From the NCBI GenBank assembly GCA_020632955.1, contig JACKEO010000002.1:186001-250000 (forward strand): a stretch of DNA of 64,000 bases, given 5' to 3'. Below, in pieces: positions 25,054 to 33,241 of this stretch; the first letter of the stretch is position 1, and each line of letters begins with the position of its first letter. The notes under the pieces were generated by a model. It searched no databases, was not told the origin of the DNA, and saw only the letters and a list, made by a program, of their open reading frames with translations. This DNA is from Alphaproteobacteria bacterium (lineage in GTDB: Bacteria; Myxococcota_A; UBA796; GCA-2862545). A program made the translations under genes and the position numbers.

Positions 25054-26793
25054 TCACGCCGCCGCGAACTGGCGCTCGACCAGACGTCGGTAGGGACCGT
25101 CGGTGGCGATGAGCTCGGCGTGGGACCCCGTCTCGGCCACCCGACCGGCCTCGAGCACCACCACGCGGTCGGCCGTCTGGATGGTGGACAGGCGGTGCGC
25201 GATCACGAGCGTGGTGCGCCCGCGCATCAGCCGATCCAGCGCCTCCTGCACCAGGTGCTCGTTCTCGGCGTCGAGGGCCGAGGTGGCCTCGTCGAGGATG
25301 AGCACCGCCGGGTCCTTCAGCAGCGCGCGCGCGATGGCCACCCGCTGCTTCTGGCCTCCGGACAGCCGCACGCCGCGCTCGCCCACCGCGGTGTCGAGCC
25401 CCTCGGGGAAGGCGCGCACGAAGGCCTCGGCGTTCGCGGCCCGCAGGGCCTCCCAGACCTCGTCGTCGGTGGCCGTGGCCCGCCCGTAGCGCACGTTGTC
25501 GCGCAGGGTGGTGGCGAAGAGCACGGGCTCCTGGCTCACCACGCCCACGTGGCGGCGCCACGCGCGCGGATCGAGGGCGTCGAGCCGGCGACCGTCCACC
25601 TCGATCCAGCCCGTCCCGGGGTCGTAGTACCGGAGGAGCAGCGAGGCGATGGTGGACTTGCCGGCGCCCGAGGTGCCCACGAGGGCCACCACCTCGCCGG
25701 GCGCCACCTCGAGGGTGAGGCCGTCGAGCACCCGCACCTCGGGGCGCGTGGGGTAGGCGAAGACCACGTCGCGCAGCGCGAGCGCGCCCTCCACGGCGGC
25801 GACCGGCTCCCCCTGCCCCGCCTCCAGGCCCTGGTGGCGGTCGAGCAGCTCGAAGACGCGCTCGCTGGCACCGCGGGCCCGCGCGAAGTCGCCCCACAGC
25901 CCCGCGAGAGCGCCGAGCGAGAAGGCCACCGACAGGGTGTAGACCAGGTAGCTGGTGAGGTCGCCGACCGACAGATCGCCCTCGACGACCAGGCGGCCGC
26001 CGTACCAGACCACGAGGGCCAGGGCGCCGTAGCCGGCGAAGCCCGCCACCCCCTGGAAGATGCCGTAGGCGCCGGCCTGACGTCGCGCGAGCTCGAAGCT
26101 CTCGTCGATGGCGGCCCCGTAGCGCGCACGCTCCGCGGCCTCGGTGGCGAAGGCGCGCACGGTGCGCACGCCGCCGATGGTCTCGTCGGCCACCGAGGTG
26201 GCACGCGCCAGGGCGTCCTGGAAGGCGGCCGCGAGGCGACGGATCCAGCGTCCGAACCAGCTGGCCCCCACCGCCACCAGCGGCACCACCAGCAGGGTGA
26301 TGCTGGTGAGCCGCGGGCTCATCCACAGCATCGCCGCCGTGCCGCCCAGCGCCGTGACCGTGAAGCGCAGCGCCATCGACAGGTTCACGGTGACGGTGTT
26401 CTGCAGCACCTGGGTGTCGGAGGTGAGCCGGCTCGTGATCTCGCCGGTGCGCACCTCGTCGAAGAAGGCGATCTCCTGGCCGATCACCGCGGCGTACAGG
26501 TCCTTGCGGAGGCGCGCCACCACCCGCTCCCCGGCCAGGGTGAACCACCAGGCCCGGAGGCCCGCGAAGCCCGCCTGCGCGGCGAAGGCGGCGAGGAGCA
26601 CCAGCGCGAACTGGTCGAGGCGACGGGGATCCCCGCCCGCCTGCACGAGGTCGACCAGCCACCCGATGACCCGCGGATACACCAGGGTCATCGCGGAGGA
26701 GACGAGCAGCGCCACGGTGGCCAGCGCGATGAGCTGGGCCTCGGGGCGCGCCAGCTCGACGAGCCGCCGCAGGGGGACCGGGGATCGCGCCAC
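25054..26793 (-). CDS. ABC exporter, fused membrane and ATPase domains (MsbA-like)
   Basis: A 579-residue half-transporter that should dimerise in the inner membrane and export a lipid, peptide or drug. The N-terminal region has about six membrane segments with the ABC type-1 loop EIAFFDEVRTGEITSRL. The ATPase has Walker A GTSGAGKST, Q-loop VVSQEPVLF, signature LSGGQKQR, Walker B ILDEATSALD and the switch histidine IAHRLST. GTG at 26793 was chosen because GGAG lies five bases upstream; a TTG at 26808 precedes that site. A TAGACT box is 21 nt upstream. Substrate cannot be inferred. Confidence 0.9.
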   Translation of the reverse strand: MARSPVPLRRLVELARPEAQLIALATVALLVSSAMTLVYPRVIGWLVDLVQAGGDPRRLDQFALVLLAAFAAQAGFAGLRAWWFTLAGERVVARLRKDLYAAVIGQEIAFFDEVRTGEITSRLTSDTQVLQNTVTVNLSMALRFTVTALGGTAAMLWMSPRLTSITLLVVPLVAVGASWFGRWIRRLAAAFQDALARATSVADETIGGVRTVRAFATEAAERARYGAAIDESFELARRQAGAYGIFQGVAGFAGYGALALVVWYGGRLVVEGDLSVGDLTSYLVYTLSVAFSLGALAGLWGDFARARGASERVFELLDRHQGLEAGQGEPVAAVEGALALRDVVFAYPTRPEVRVLDGLTLEVAPGEVVALVGTSGAGKSTIASLLLRYYDPGTGWIEVDGRRLDALDPRAWRRHVGVVSQEPVLFATTLRDNVRYGRATATDDEVWEALRAANAEAFVRAFPEGLDTAVGERGVRLSGGQKQRVAIARALLKDPAVLILDEATSALDAENEHLVQEALDRLMRGRTTLVIAHRLSTIQTADRVVVLEAGRVAETGSHAELIATDGPYRRLVERQFAAA

Positions 26794-26814
26794 GACCGCT
26801 CCGCACAAGCGATG

Positions 26815-26820
26815 AGTCTA
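26815..26820 (-). promoter_or_regulatory. candidate -10 element TAGACT for the ABC exporter
   Basis: TAGACT on the minus strand lies 21 nt before the GTG at 26793. CTGGAC 17 bases further upstream could be a weak -35 and falls inside the loop of the 26825-26860 inverted repeat. Confidence 0.35.
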
Positions 26821-26824
26821 TGCA

Positions 26825-26860
26825 CCGTCAGCGAGAGGTCCAGTCCGCGGCCGCTGACGG
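26825..26860. promoter_or_regulatory. 9-bp perfect inverted repeat in a divergent intergenic region (possible operator)
   Basis: CCGTCAGCG (26825-26833) and CGCTGACGG (26852-26860) are exact inverted copies 18 bases apart. They lie between the divergent exporter and aminotransferase genes and flank the likely exporter promoter. A regulator site or an RNA hairpin are both possible. Confidence 0.45.
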
Positions 26861-26909
26861 GCCGTCGCGAGCCCTCCGGTTAGGGAAGCCGGCCAGCCGG
26901 GAGGCCCCC

Positions 26910-28232
26910 ATGCCGATCGACGTCGGCGCCCAGTACAGGCTCGCCGAGGACACGGCCGAGCTCGCCACCTCGCCCTTCGCGAACGGGCTGCGCGGGTCGT
27001 CGATCCTCGCGATCGCCGCCGAGGTGCGCAAGCTGCGCGCCGAGGGCCGGGCGGTGCACGACCTCACGATCGGCGACTTCGACCCCCGCATCTTCCCGGT
27101 GCCCGACGCCCTGGTGGAGGGCATCGGCCACGAGCTGGCCGCGGGGCAGACGAACTACCCGCCCGCGGTGGGCCTGCCCGAGCTGCGCCAGGCGGTCACG
27201 GCGCTCTACAAGCGCACCCTCGACGTCGAGATCCCCGAGGAGGCCGTGATCGTGGGCTCGGGCGCTCGGCCGCCGCTGTACGCCGCCTTCGCCGCGATCG
27301 TCGCCGAGGGCGACACCGTGGTCTACCCGGTGCCCTCCTGGAACGTGAACCACTACTGCTACCTCACGCGCGCCCGCGGCATCCCCATCGTGACGAAGCC
27401 CGAGCAGGGCTTCATGCTCACAGCGGAGGACGTCGCGCCCCACCTGCGCACGGCGCGGCTCGTGGCGCTGAACAGCCCGCAGAACCCGTCGGGCACGGTG
27501 GTCACCGAGGCGCAGCTCACCCGGCTGTGCGACGCGATCCTCGCCGAGAACACCCGCCGTCGCGGCACGGGCGAGCGCCCGGTGATCCTGCTGTACGACG
27601 CGGTCTACTGGCGACTGACCTTCGGCGACGCCGTGCACCTCACCCCCTTCGTGCTGCGCCCCGCCATCGCGCCCTACACGGTGATGGTCGACGCGATCAG
27701 CAAGTGGTGGGCCGCCACCGGGCTGCGGGTGGGGTGGGCCGTGGCACCGCCGTGGATCCGCGCCCGCATGCAGGCGATCATCGGGCACGTGGGCGCCTGG
27801 GCCGGACGGCCCGAGCAGCTCGCCACCGCCCGCCTGCTCCGCGAGCCCGAGCGCACGGGCGACTTCCTCGCCCACTTCAAGCGCCAGATCCGCGCCCGCC
27901 TCGAGCTCCTGCAGCGGGGCATCGACGACATGGGTCGCGACGGGCTGCCCGTCCGCGCGCTCGAGGTGCAGGGCGCCATCTACCTGTCGGTGCAGGTGGG
28001 CCTGCATGGGCGCACCACCCCGGACGGCACGCTGCTCGAGACCGACGAGGACGTGCGGCGCTACCTGCTCCACCAGGCCGGCGTGGCCGTCGTGCCCTTC
28101 ACGGCCTTCGGCTACCCCGAGGGCTCGGGCTGGATCCGCCTGTCGGTGGGCTCGGTGACCATGGAGGCCGTCCAGGCCACGCTCGCGGCGCTGCGGGAGG
28201 CGCTGACGCCCTTCGCGGAGGACACGGACTGA
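26910..28232 (+). CDS. PLP-dependent class I/II aminotransferase
   Basis: A 440-residue fold-type I aminotransferase, longer than the usual 390-400. The Schiff-base lysine is in DAISKWWAATGLRVGW near residue 265. Other blocks are TNYPPAVGLPELRQAV, NSPQNPSGTVV and YDAVYWRLTF; the C-terminal arginine is in GWIRLSVGS. It resembles aspartate/aromatic aminotransferases, but tryptophans after the lysine (SKWWAAT instead of SKxxxxxGxR) suggest an unusual pocket. ATG at 26910 follows GGGAGG and a C-only spacer. Divergent from the exporter. Confidence 0.88.
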   Translation: MPIDVGAQYRLAEDTAELATSPFANGLRGSSILAIAAEVRKLRAEGRAVHDLTIGDFDPRIFPVPDALVEGIGHELAAGQTNYPPAVGLPELRQAVTALYKRTLDVEIPEEAVIVGSGARPPLYAAFAAIVAEGDTVVYPVPSWNVNHYCYLTRARGIPIVTKPEQGFMLTAEDVAPHLRTARLVALNSPQNPSGTVVTEAQLTRLCDAILAENTRRRGTGERPVILLYDAVYWRLTFGDAVHLTPFVLRPAIAPYTVMVDAISKWWAATGLRVGWAVAPPWIRARMQAIIGHVGAWAGRPEQLATARLLREPERTGDFLAHFKRQIRARLELLQRGIDDMGRDGLPVRALEVQGAIYLSVQVGLHGRTTPDGTLLETDEDVRRYLLHQAGVAVVPFTAFGYPEGSGWIRLSVGSVTMEAVQATLAALREALTPFAEDTD

Positions 28233-28296
28233 TCCGGCGGCGGCTCGACTGAACATCGTGCCTTGGATGCGGTCGTTTTCTGGCCCACCCCTCCGG

Positions 28297-28302
28297 TAGA
28301 CC
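28297..28302 (+). promoter_or_regulatory. candidate -10 (GGTAGACC) within a CCGGT-AG-ACCGG palindrome
   Basis: TAGACC lies 6 nt before the ATG at 28309, inside the palindrome 28293-28304. No clear ribosome-binding site is present, so a leaderless message is possible. Confidence 0.25.
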
Positions 28303-28308
28303 GGGGAC

Positions 28309-28794
28309 ATGTCGTTCCTCGCCTCCCTGTCGGATGCTGCGCCGGGTTCCCTCTCCTGGGCGCTGCTGGTGTGCCTCGGCCTGCTGGCCGTGGCGCTGTG
28401 GGGCTGGTGGCTGGCCTCCACGCGGGTGGCGCGCGGCAATGCGCGGCGCGCCGGGCTGGCCCGCCAGGCCGAGACGGAGGCTGAGCGCCTGCTCGCCGCG
28501 CGGGGCTTCCGCGTGGTGGATCGGCAGGTCACCCGCACCTTCGACATCGACGTGGACGGGGCCCCGGTGGAGGTGTGGTGCCGGGCCGACCTCGTGGTGT
28601 CGCGGCGGCGGCGCCAGTACGTCGCCGAGGTCAAGAGCGGTCACGCGGGCAGCGATCCCACCCACCCCGCCACGCGGCGCCAGCTCCTCGAATATCGGCT
28701 TGCCTTCGATGTCGACGGCGTGCTGCTGGTCGACATGCGCCGTCGTGCCGTGGTGGAGGTGGGCTTCCCGTTGCTCCCACGGTGGCGACACTAG
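28309..28794 (+). CDS. membrane-anchored PD-(D/E)XK nuclease-like protein
   Basis: A 161-residue protein. Residues 15-37 form one membrane segment (ALLVCLGLLAVALWGWWLA), followed by a basic, helical linker. Residues 60-150 have the PD-(D/E)XK order: an Asp in VWCRADLVV, then VAEVKSG (the ExK pair) and QLLEYRLAF, a helix with the Q/E typical of these folds. Holliday junction-resolvase and restriction-like proteins share this core. A nuclease tethered at the membrane is unusual; it could also be a structural relative without catalysis. No phage or restriction gene adjoins it. Confidence 0.62.
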   Translation: MSFLASLSDAAPGSLSWALLVCLGLLAVALWGWWLASTRVARGNARRAGLARQAETEAERLLAARGFRVVDRQVTRTFDIDVDGAPVEVWCRADLVVSRRRRQYVAEVKSGHAGSDPTHPATRRQLLEYRLAFDVDGVLLVDMRRRAVVEVGFPLLPRWRH

Positions 28795-28879
28795 CGGGGC
28801 TCGCGGGCCGTGTGCCCCGGCGGGCGCGCAGGCTGCGCCCTCGTCGTCGGATTACACGCCCCGCCTCCAAGGAGGCCCC

Positions 28880-29263
28880 ATGGCCACGGTCACCGTCACC
28901 AAGGACAACTTCGAGAGCCTGGTCGAGTCCAGCTCCATGCTCGTGCTCGACTTCTGGGCGTCCTGGTGTGGCCCGTGCCGCACCTTCGGGCCCATCTTCG
29001 AGGCGGCGAGCGAGCGCCACCCCGACGTGGTGTTCGGCAAGGTCGACACCGAGGCCGAGCCCGAGCTGGCCGGCGCCTTCGGCATCCAGGGCATCCCGTC
29101 CACGGTGTACTACCGGGAGCAGGTGCCCATCCACATGCAGGCCGGGCTGCTGCCCGCCGAGGCCCTCGATCAGATCCTCCAGCAGGTCCGCGACCTCGAC
29201 ATGGAGCTGGTGCGCACCGAGATGGCGAAGCGCGCCGCGGAGCACGAGCAGGGCGAGGCCTGA
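28880..29263 (+). CDS. thioredoxin
   Basis: A 127-residue cytosolic thioredoxin with the redox motif WCGPC near residue 33 and the cis-proline in GIPST near residue 75. It is about 15-20 residues longer than E. coli TrxA, with an acidic-basic helical tail (AKRAAEHEQGEA). The ATG at 28880 follows GGAGG and CCCC. It reduces disulfides in client proteins; no dedicated reductase gene is near. CCCGCTAGAGCGGG at 29285-29298 lies between its stop and the convergent ATPase stop. Confidence 0.92.
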   Translation: MATVTVTKDNFESLVESSSMLVLDFWASWCGPCRTFGPIFEAASERHPDVVFGKVDTEAEPELAGAFGIQGIPSTVYYREQVPIHMQAGLLPAEALDQILQQVRDLDMELVRTEMAKRAAEHEQGEA

Positions 29264-29284
29264 CCCGGTCGCGGTGGCCCCACG

Positions 29285-29298
29285 CCCGCTAGAGCGGG
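29285..29298. terminator. short hairpin at convergent gene ends
   Basis: CCCGC pairs with GCGGG around TAGA. It contains the ATPase stop codon and lies 22 bases after the thioredoxin stop. Weak on its own. Confidence 0.25.
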
Positions 29299-31688
29299 GG
29301 GGTCACCGGGATCCAGAGCACCGTGGGCTCGCCGACCTCGAGGTCGTCGCGCTCGAGGTGCAGGTCCCGCACCTCCACCTCGTCGGCCGCGGCGCGGTGA
29401 CGCGCCTCGAGCTCCTCGAGCTCGCGGGCCGTCTGCTCCTCCAGGTCGAGCAGGTCCTCGTCCAGCGAGCGCAGCTGGGCCTCCGCCTCCGCCAGGCGGG
29501 ACTGCGCTGCCAGGGTCTGGCGACGGCGGCTGACCACCGAGCCCACGCCCTTGCGTCCGCCGAGGAACATCGAGAGCAGCGTCTCGCCCACGTTCACCGC
29601 CTCCTGGGTGGCCGAGCCCCGCACCGCCACCTGGTGCTTGTCGACGTCGCGCTCGGCCTTGGCGCGCCGATCGCGGAGGCGCTCGGCCTGACGCGCCACC
29701 TTCGCCTGGAGCTCGCGGGCGTCGTCCGCGATGCGGGCCTCCACGGCCTCGTCGACGCGGGCGCGGAAGGCCTCCTCGGTCTCGCCCGGACGGGCGGCCA
29801 GCTTCAGGCCCCTGTGCGCGAAGGTGCGCTCGGTCTCGCCGCGCAGGGCCTCGTCCCGCACGCGGTCGGCCAGCGCATCCAGCTCCCTGGCCTCGTCGAG
29901 GAAGCCCGGCAGCGGCGCGTGATCGCCCGGCTGGGGCGTGCCCAGCAGGTCGTCGGGGTGCACCTCGGGCTCGTGCACGGACGTGCCCGTGGCGTCCAGG
30001 GGGAAGAAGAGGCGCACCTCCTCGCGCTCGCTCCGGAAGTCGCGCTCGTCGAAGCGCAGCCGCAGGCGCAGCAGCACCGCGGGCTCCCACGCCGGCAGGC
30101 CGTCGGCGCGCCGCGGCGCGAGCCGCGCACCCACCAGCTCCCGGAAGCGGGGCGACAGCGCGACGTCGGGTCGGAGCCAGCGAGCGGTCCAGCCCGCCGG
30201 CATCGGGGGCACCGGACGCGGGGCCTCCACCGCGCCGGACGCGCGCGCTGCCGGGACGACGGCGGGCGTCCCTCGCGACACGGAGGCCGCCACCGGGGAA
30301 GCGGCTGCCTGGTCCAGCGCCTCCACCTCGCGCCGGGTGAGCGGCCCACGCAGGAAGGAGATCACCCACCGGGCGTGGAGCAGCTCCGGGGCGGGCATCG
30401 CGGCGTCGCGCACGACGAAGGTGCGCGACGGGAGCTGCTCGATCCAGCGTCCGACGGCGGCGCGGTCGAGGCCCCCGCCGGCCCCTGCCAGCCCGTCCAG
30501 CACCCGGTCGCGGTCCTGCGCGGTCTGCAGCCGCCCCACGAACCAGGTGCCGGCATTCGACAGCGCCTTGTAGTCCACGTCCACGGGGTTCTGGGTGCAC
30601 AGCACCACGCCGAGACCCACGGCCCGCGCCTGCTTCATCAGGGTGAGCACGGGGCGCTTGGTGGGCGGGTCGCGGGGGTGCGGGGGCAGGTGGCCGTACA
30701 CCTCGTCGAAGTAGAGCAGGGCGCGCAGCGACCCCGTGCCGGGCTGGCGTCGCGACCAGGCCACGACGGCCTCGAGCAGCAGCGTGAGGAAGAAGGTGCG
30801 CTGCGCCTCGTCGAGGTGGGCCAGGTACATCACGCGCACGGGCGTGCGGCCGTCGGGCTCGGGCGCGAGCAGGGCGTCGACGTCGAGCGGGGCGCCCTCG
30901 CGCCACGAGGCGAAGGACGGGGCGGCGGCCACGGCGTTGAGCTTCATCGCCAGCGCCAGGCGCTCCTTGCGCGGGAAGAAGTCGTCCACCGGGAAGAAGC
31001 CCACCTTGTCGAAGGGCGGGTCGACCAGCGCGGGCAGCAGCCCCTCCAGGCCCAGCGTCCTGCCGGCGGTCCACGCGTCGGTGAGGAGGCGTGCGAGCAC
31101 CACGGCCTGGGGGTCCTGCACCGGATCGGCCTCCACCCCCACCAGGCCCAGCAGCGCCCCCACCGTGGAGCTGACGTAGGCGGCGAGGCCCTCGGCGTCG
31201 TCCACCAGCCCGGACGGCGGCGCATCGAGCATCGCGAGCACGTCCACGGGGACGCCCGCGGTGGACCCGGGCGTGTGGATGGTGACGCGGGTGCCGTCGA
31301 CGAAGCGCGCGATGCGGGCATCGTCCACGCCCCAGGCCTCCAGCCCCTCACGCCACCGACGCGCCGTGCGATCCGCGAGCTCGTCGACGCCCACGCCCTG
31401 GCGCGCCGCCTCCGCCGGATCGACCCACGGCGCGAAGTCCTCCGCCCGGTGGTCGCGGAAGGCCAGCGCGAGGTTGGCGAGGTCGCCCTTGGGATCGATG
31501 GCGATCACGGGCACGCCCGTCGACGCCACCTCCTCCAGCAGGCCCACGCACAGCCCCGTCTTCCCCGACCCGGTCATCCCGACGCAGACCGCATGGCGCA
31601 CCAGGCGATCGACCGGGAGCCGCAGCTCCTCGTCGCCCGGGGCGAAGGTGTGGGGATCGACACGACGACCGAGGTGCAGGCTGGACAC
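29289..31688 (-). CDS. HerA/FtsK-like (DUF87-type) P-loop ATPase with long C-terminal coiled coil
   Basis: A 799-residue ATP-binding protein. The Walker A is GMTGSGKTGL near residue 38, followed by IDPKGDLANL; the Walker B is ALLYFDEVYG near residue 317; the sensor stretch is VLCTQNPVDVDYK. This order matches HerA/VirD4-like hexameric motors that move DNA. Residues about 440-500 are a low-complexity Ala/Pro linker. Residues 590-770 are highly charged helices, a coiled coil with a basic stretch (LRDRRAKAERD). GTG at 31688 follows GGAGG. Neither a nuclease partner (NurA) nor conjugation genes adjoin it directly. Cellular role unknown. Confidence 0.82.
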   Translation of the reverse strand: MSSLHLGRRVDPHTFAPGDEELRLPVDRLVRHAVCVGMTGSGKTGLCVGLLEEVASTGVPVIAIDPKGDLANLALAFRDHRAEDFAPWVDPAEAARQGVGVDELADRTARRWREGLEAWGVDDARIARFVDGTRVTIHTPGSTAGVPVDVLAMLDAPPSGLVDDAEGLAAYVSSTVGALLGLVGVEADPVQDPQAVVLARLLTDAWTAGRTLGLEGLLPALVDPPFDKVGFFPVDDFFPRKERLALAMKLNAVAAAPSFASWREGAPLDVDALLAPEPDGRTPVRVMYLAHLDEAQRTFFLTLLLEAVVAWSRRQPGTGSLRALLYFDEVYGHLPPHPRDPPTKRPVLTLMKQARAVGLGVVLCTQNPVDVDYKALSNAGTWFVGRLQTAQDRDRVLDGLAGAGGGLDRAAVGRWIEQLPSRTFVVRDAAMPAPELLHARWVISFLRGPLTRREVEALDQAAASPVAASVSRGTPAVVPAARASGAVEAPRPVPPMPAGWTARWLRPDVALSPRFRELVGARLAPRRADGLPAWEPAVLLRLRLRFDERDFRSEREEVRLFFPLDATGTSVHEPEVHPDDLLGTPQPGDHAPLPGFLDEARELDALADRVRDEALRGETERTFAHRGLKLAARPGETEEAFRARVDEAVEARIADDARELQAKVARQAERLRDRRAKAERDVDKHQVAVRGSATQEAVNVGETLLSMFLGGRKGVGSVVSRRRQTLAAQSRLAEAEAQLRSLDEDLLDLEEQTARELEELEARHRAAADEVEVRDLHLERDDLEVGEPTVLWIPVTPPL

Positions 31689-31757
31689 GGGACCTCCGCC
31701 TCCGGCTCCTAGCGTGTCCGACCCCGGTCAGCGGCAGGTCGACGCACCCGCCGCCCC

Positions 31758-31794
31758 GCCACCACGCCCCGACCAACCCAAGCCACCACGCCCC
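31758..31794. repeat. 13-bp direct repeat, 24-bp period
   Basis: GCCACCACGCCCC occurs at 31758-31770 and again at 31782-31794. It lies 70-106 bases upstream of the ATPase start at 31688, so it could be a regulator site read on the minus strand as GGGGCGTGGTGGC. Confidence 0.5.
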
Positions 31795-31796
31795 AA

Positions 31797-31916
31797 GGAC
31801 GGCGAGCCAGCAGGCATCTCGGCGTCTCCGCGAAGGGATGGACCGACGACGCGTGCCTTGCACGCGAGGAGGTCCAGCCCGAGCGGAGGCGTCGAGAGGC
31901 CGCTGGCTCGCCGTCC
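31797..31916 (+). other. 120-nt long imperfect hairpin, possible structured RNA
   Basis: Four nested stems are visible. Outer: 31797-31811 (GGACGGCGAGCCAGC) with 31902-31916, 15 perfect pairs. Second: 31818-31831 with 31883-31896, 14 pairs including two G-U. Third: 31835-31844 with 31871-31880, nine of ten. Apex: 31850-31856 with 31860-31866, seven pairs around CTT. The two wobbles pair as G-U only in plus-strand RNA, favouring a plus-strand transcript. It begins six bases after the stop codon of the small protein gene ending at 31923. Confidence 0.65.
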
Positions 31917-31922
31917 TCCGTC

Positions 31923-32312
31923 CTAGAAGGCGTCGGTCATGGAGGCGTGCTTCGCCTCGAGGCGGTCCGCCAGCCCGGCCACCTTCGCCAGCAGCGCGTC
32001 GAAGGCCGGCAGGTCGATGCCGCCCAGGTCGGCGTTGTGCACCACCAGGAAGGTCTCGCCCGACAGCGCCACGGCGCCGAAGGGCAGGCGGGCGTTCTCG
32101 CGGAGGAGCTCGAGCGGGTCGGGCCCGCCGATCTTCGCGAAGGGGCTCTTGAACTCCACCATGTCGTGCGTGCCCGACTTGAAGCGGCGCACCACGATCT
32201 TCTGCGTGCGGCCGTCCTCGTACGCCCAGGCCATCGACATCGCGTCGGCCTCGTCGAGCTGGAGCCGGTACGTGCTTCGCATGTGGGCCTGGACGTCGTT
32301 CCAGGAGGCCAT
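31923..32312 (-). CDS. small YbjN/CesT (type III chaperone)-fold-like protein
   Basis: A 129-residue soluble protein without signal peptide. The ending ARLPFGAVALSGETFLVVHNADLGG followed by a helix with AGLADRLEAK resembles the YbjN/CesT fold used by type III secretion chaperones and by stand-alone regulators. The match is structural in style, not strong in sequence. ATG at 32312 follows GAGGAG. The stop is six bases before the 120-nt hairpin, and the ATPase gene comes next on the same strand. No secretion system is in the window, so a chaperone role is only a guess. Confidence 0.6.
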   Translation of the reverse strand: MASWNDVQAHMRSTYRLQLDEADAMSMAWAYEDGRTQKIVVRRFKSGTHDMVEFKSPFAKIGGPDPLELLRENARLPFGAVALSGETFLVVHNADLGGIDLPAFDALLAKVAGLADRLEAKHASMTDAF

Positions 32313-32537
32313 CAGCGTCTCCTCGGTGAGCGGAAGGCGCGTCCACGGGGGGCCGTCGGCGGGTCCGGCGGCGGCGTCGCGGGGAGCGACGGAGCACCCG
32401 ACGGGGGTGCGGGGGGAGCAACGGGAGCGGTGGACGAGCGGGCGGGAACGTGCACGACCCGGGAGGCCGCGCGGGGGGACCTGCAGGATGCTACCGCAGG
32501 GATCGTCCCGCCACCACCACCGGCCGGTCCCCGAACG

Positions 32538-33149
32538 TCAGGAGGCTGTCCGAACCTCGGAGGTGGGCCGTTCCAGGCCCCGCCCGCGCCCGTCGAGGCG
32601 GTGCAGGAGGTCGTCCACCATGAGCAGCGTGAGGCCCCACAGCCTCACGCCCGCGAAGTCCACGCAGGGCAGGGTCATCCCCACCCGCGCCGGCCAGCGC
32701 ATCTGGCCTCGGCCCGCGCCGACGAGCAGGTGGTCGAGCGAGGCGCTCACGACGCCGGCGACCTCGTGGTTCGGCGTGACCTCGGGCTCACGATCCAGCG
32801 CGAAGACGAAGGGGCGGACCATCAGGCTGCGCACCGGCCGCGTGCGCACGTCGTCGAGCCGGCCCAGGAGCTCGGCGGCGCCGAGGTCGACGCCCAGCTC
32901 CTCCATCGTCTCGCGCACCGCCACGGCCAGCAGGCTGGGGTCGTCGGCGTGCTCGCGCCCGCCCGGGAAGCCCACGTGACCCGACCACGGGTCCCCCTCG
33001 CGCAGCGCCCGCTCGATGAACCAGAGGCGGCGCCCCGGCGAGATCATCGCGGCCACCGCCGAGCGGCGCACCCCGGCCCCGGTGGCGTCCACCGCGGGTC
33101 GGGCGAGCGCGGCACGCACGTCGGCGAGCTCGTCGGTGACCGGCTCCAC
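32538..33149 (-). CDS. Nudix hydrolase (CoA pyrophosphatase/NudL-like)
   Basis: A 203-residue Nudix enzyme that cleaves a nucleoside diphosphate linked to another group, probably coenzyme A or its esters. The Nudix box runs from GFPGG to RETMEELG near residues 68-90 (GX5EX7REUXEEXGU). AALAR...SAVAAMIS upstream fits the NudL group. GTG at 33149 was chosen, with AGGAG seven bases upstream; a longer frame to 33263 would be Arg/Pro-rich and overlap the lepB start. Divergent from lepB. The 225 bases before the next minus-strand gene (32313-32537) hold only a weak hairpin. Confidence 0.88.
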   Translation of the reverse strand: MEPVTDELADVRAALARPAVDATGAGVRRSAVAAMISPGRRLWFIERALREGDPWSGHVGFPGGREHADDPSLLAVAVRETMEELGVDLGAAELLGRLDDVRTRPVRSLMVRPFVFALDREPEVTPNHEVAGVVSASLDHLLVGAGRGQMRWPARVGMTLPCVDFAGVRLWGLTLLMVDDLLHRLDGRGRGLERPTSEVRTAS

Positions 33150-33241
33150 CAGGGGGCTCCTGGGCGTGGCGGGGAAGGGACGGGGACGTGGTCCCGGGGG
33201 GTCGGACCGAATACCCGGCCGGACGTCCCGGAGGCACCCGC

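Larger units (their letters stand above)
31689..31922. other. intergenic region with a structured element and direct repeats
   Basis: This 234-base gap between two minus-strand genes holds the 13-bp direct repeats at 31758-31794 and the 120-nt hairpin at 31797-31916. No open frame of note was seen in it. Confidence 0.7.

Noticed and set aside
28309..31688. A HerA-nuclease anti-phage system
   Set aside because: The two genes are on opposite strands with thioredoxin between and no other defence marker, so I kept it only as a lead, not a call.
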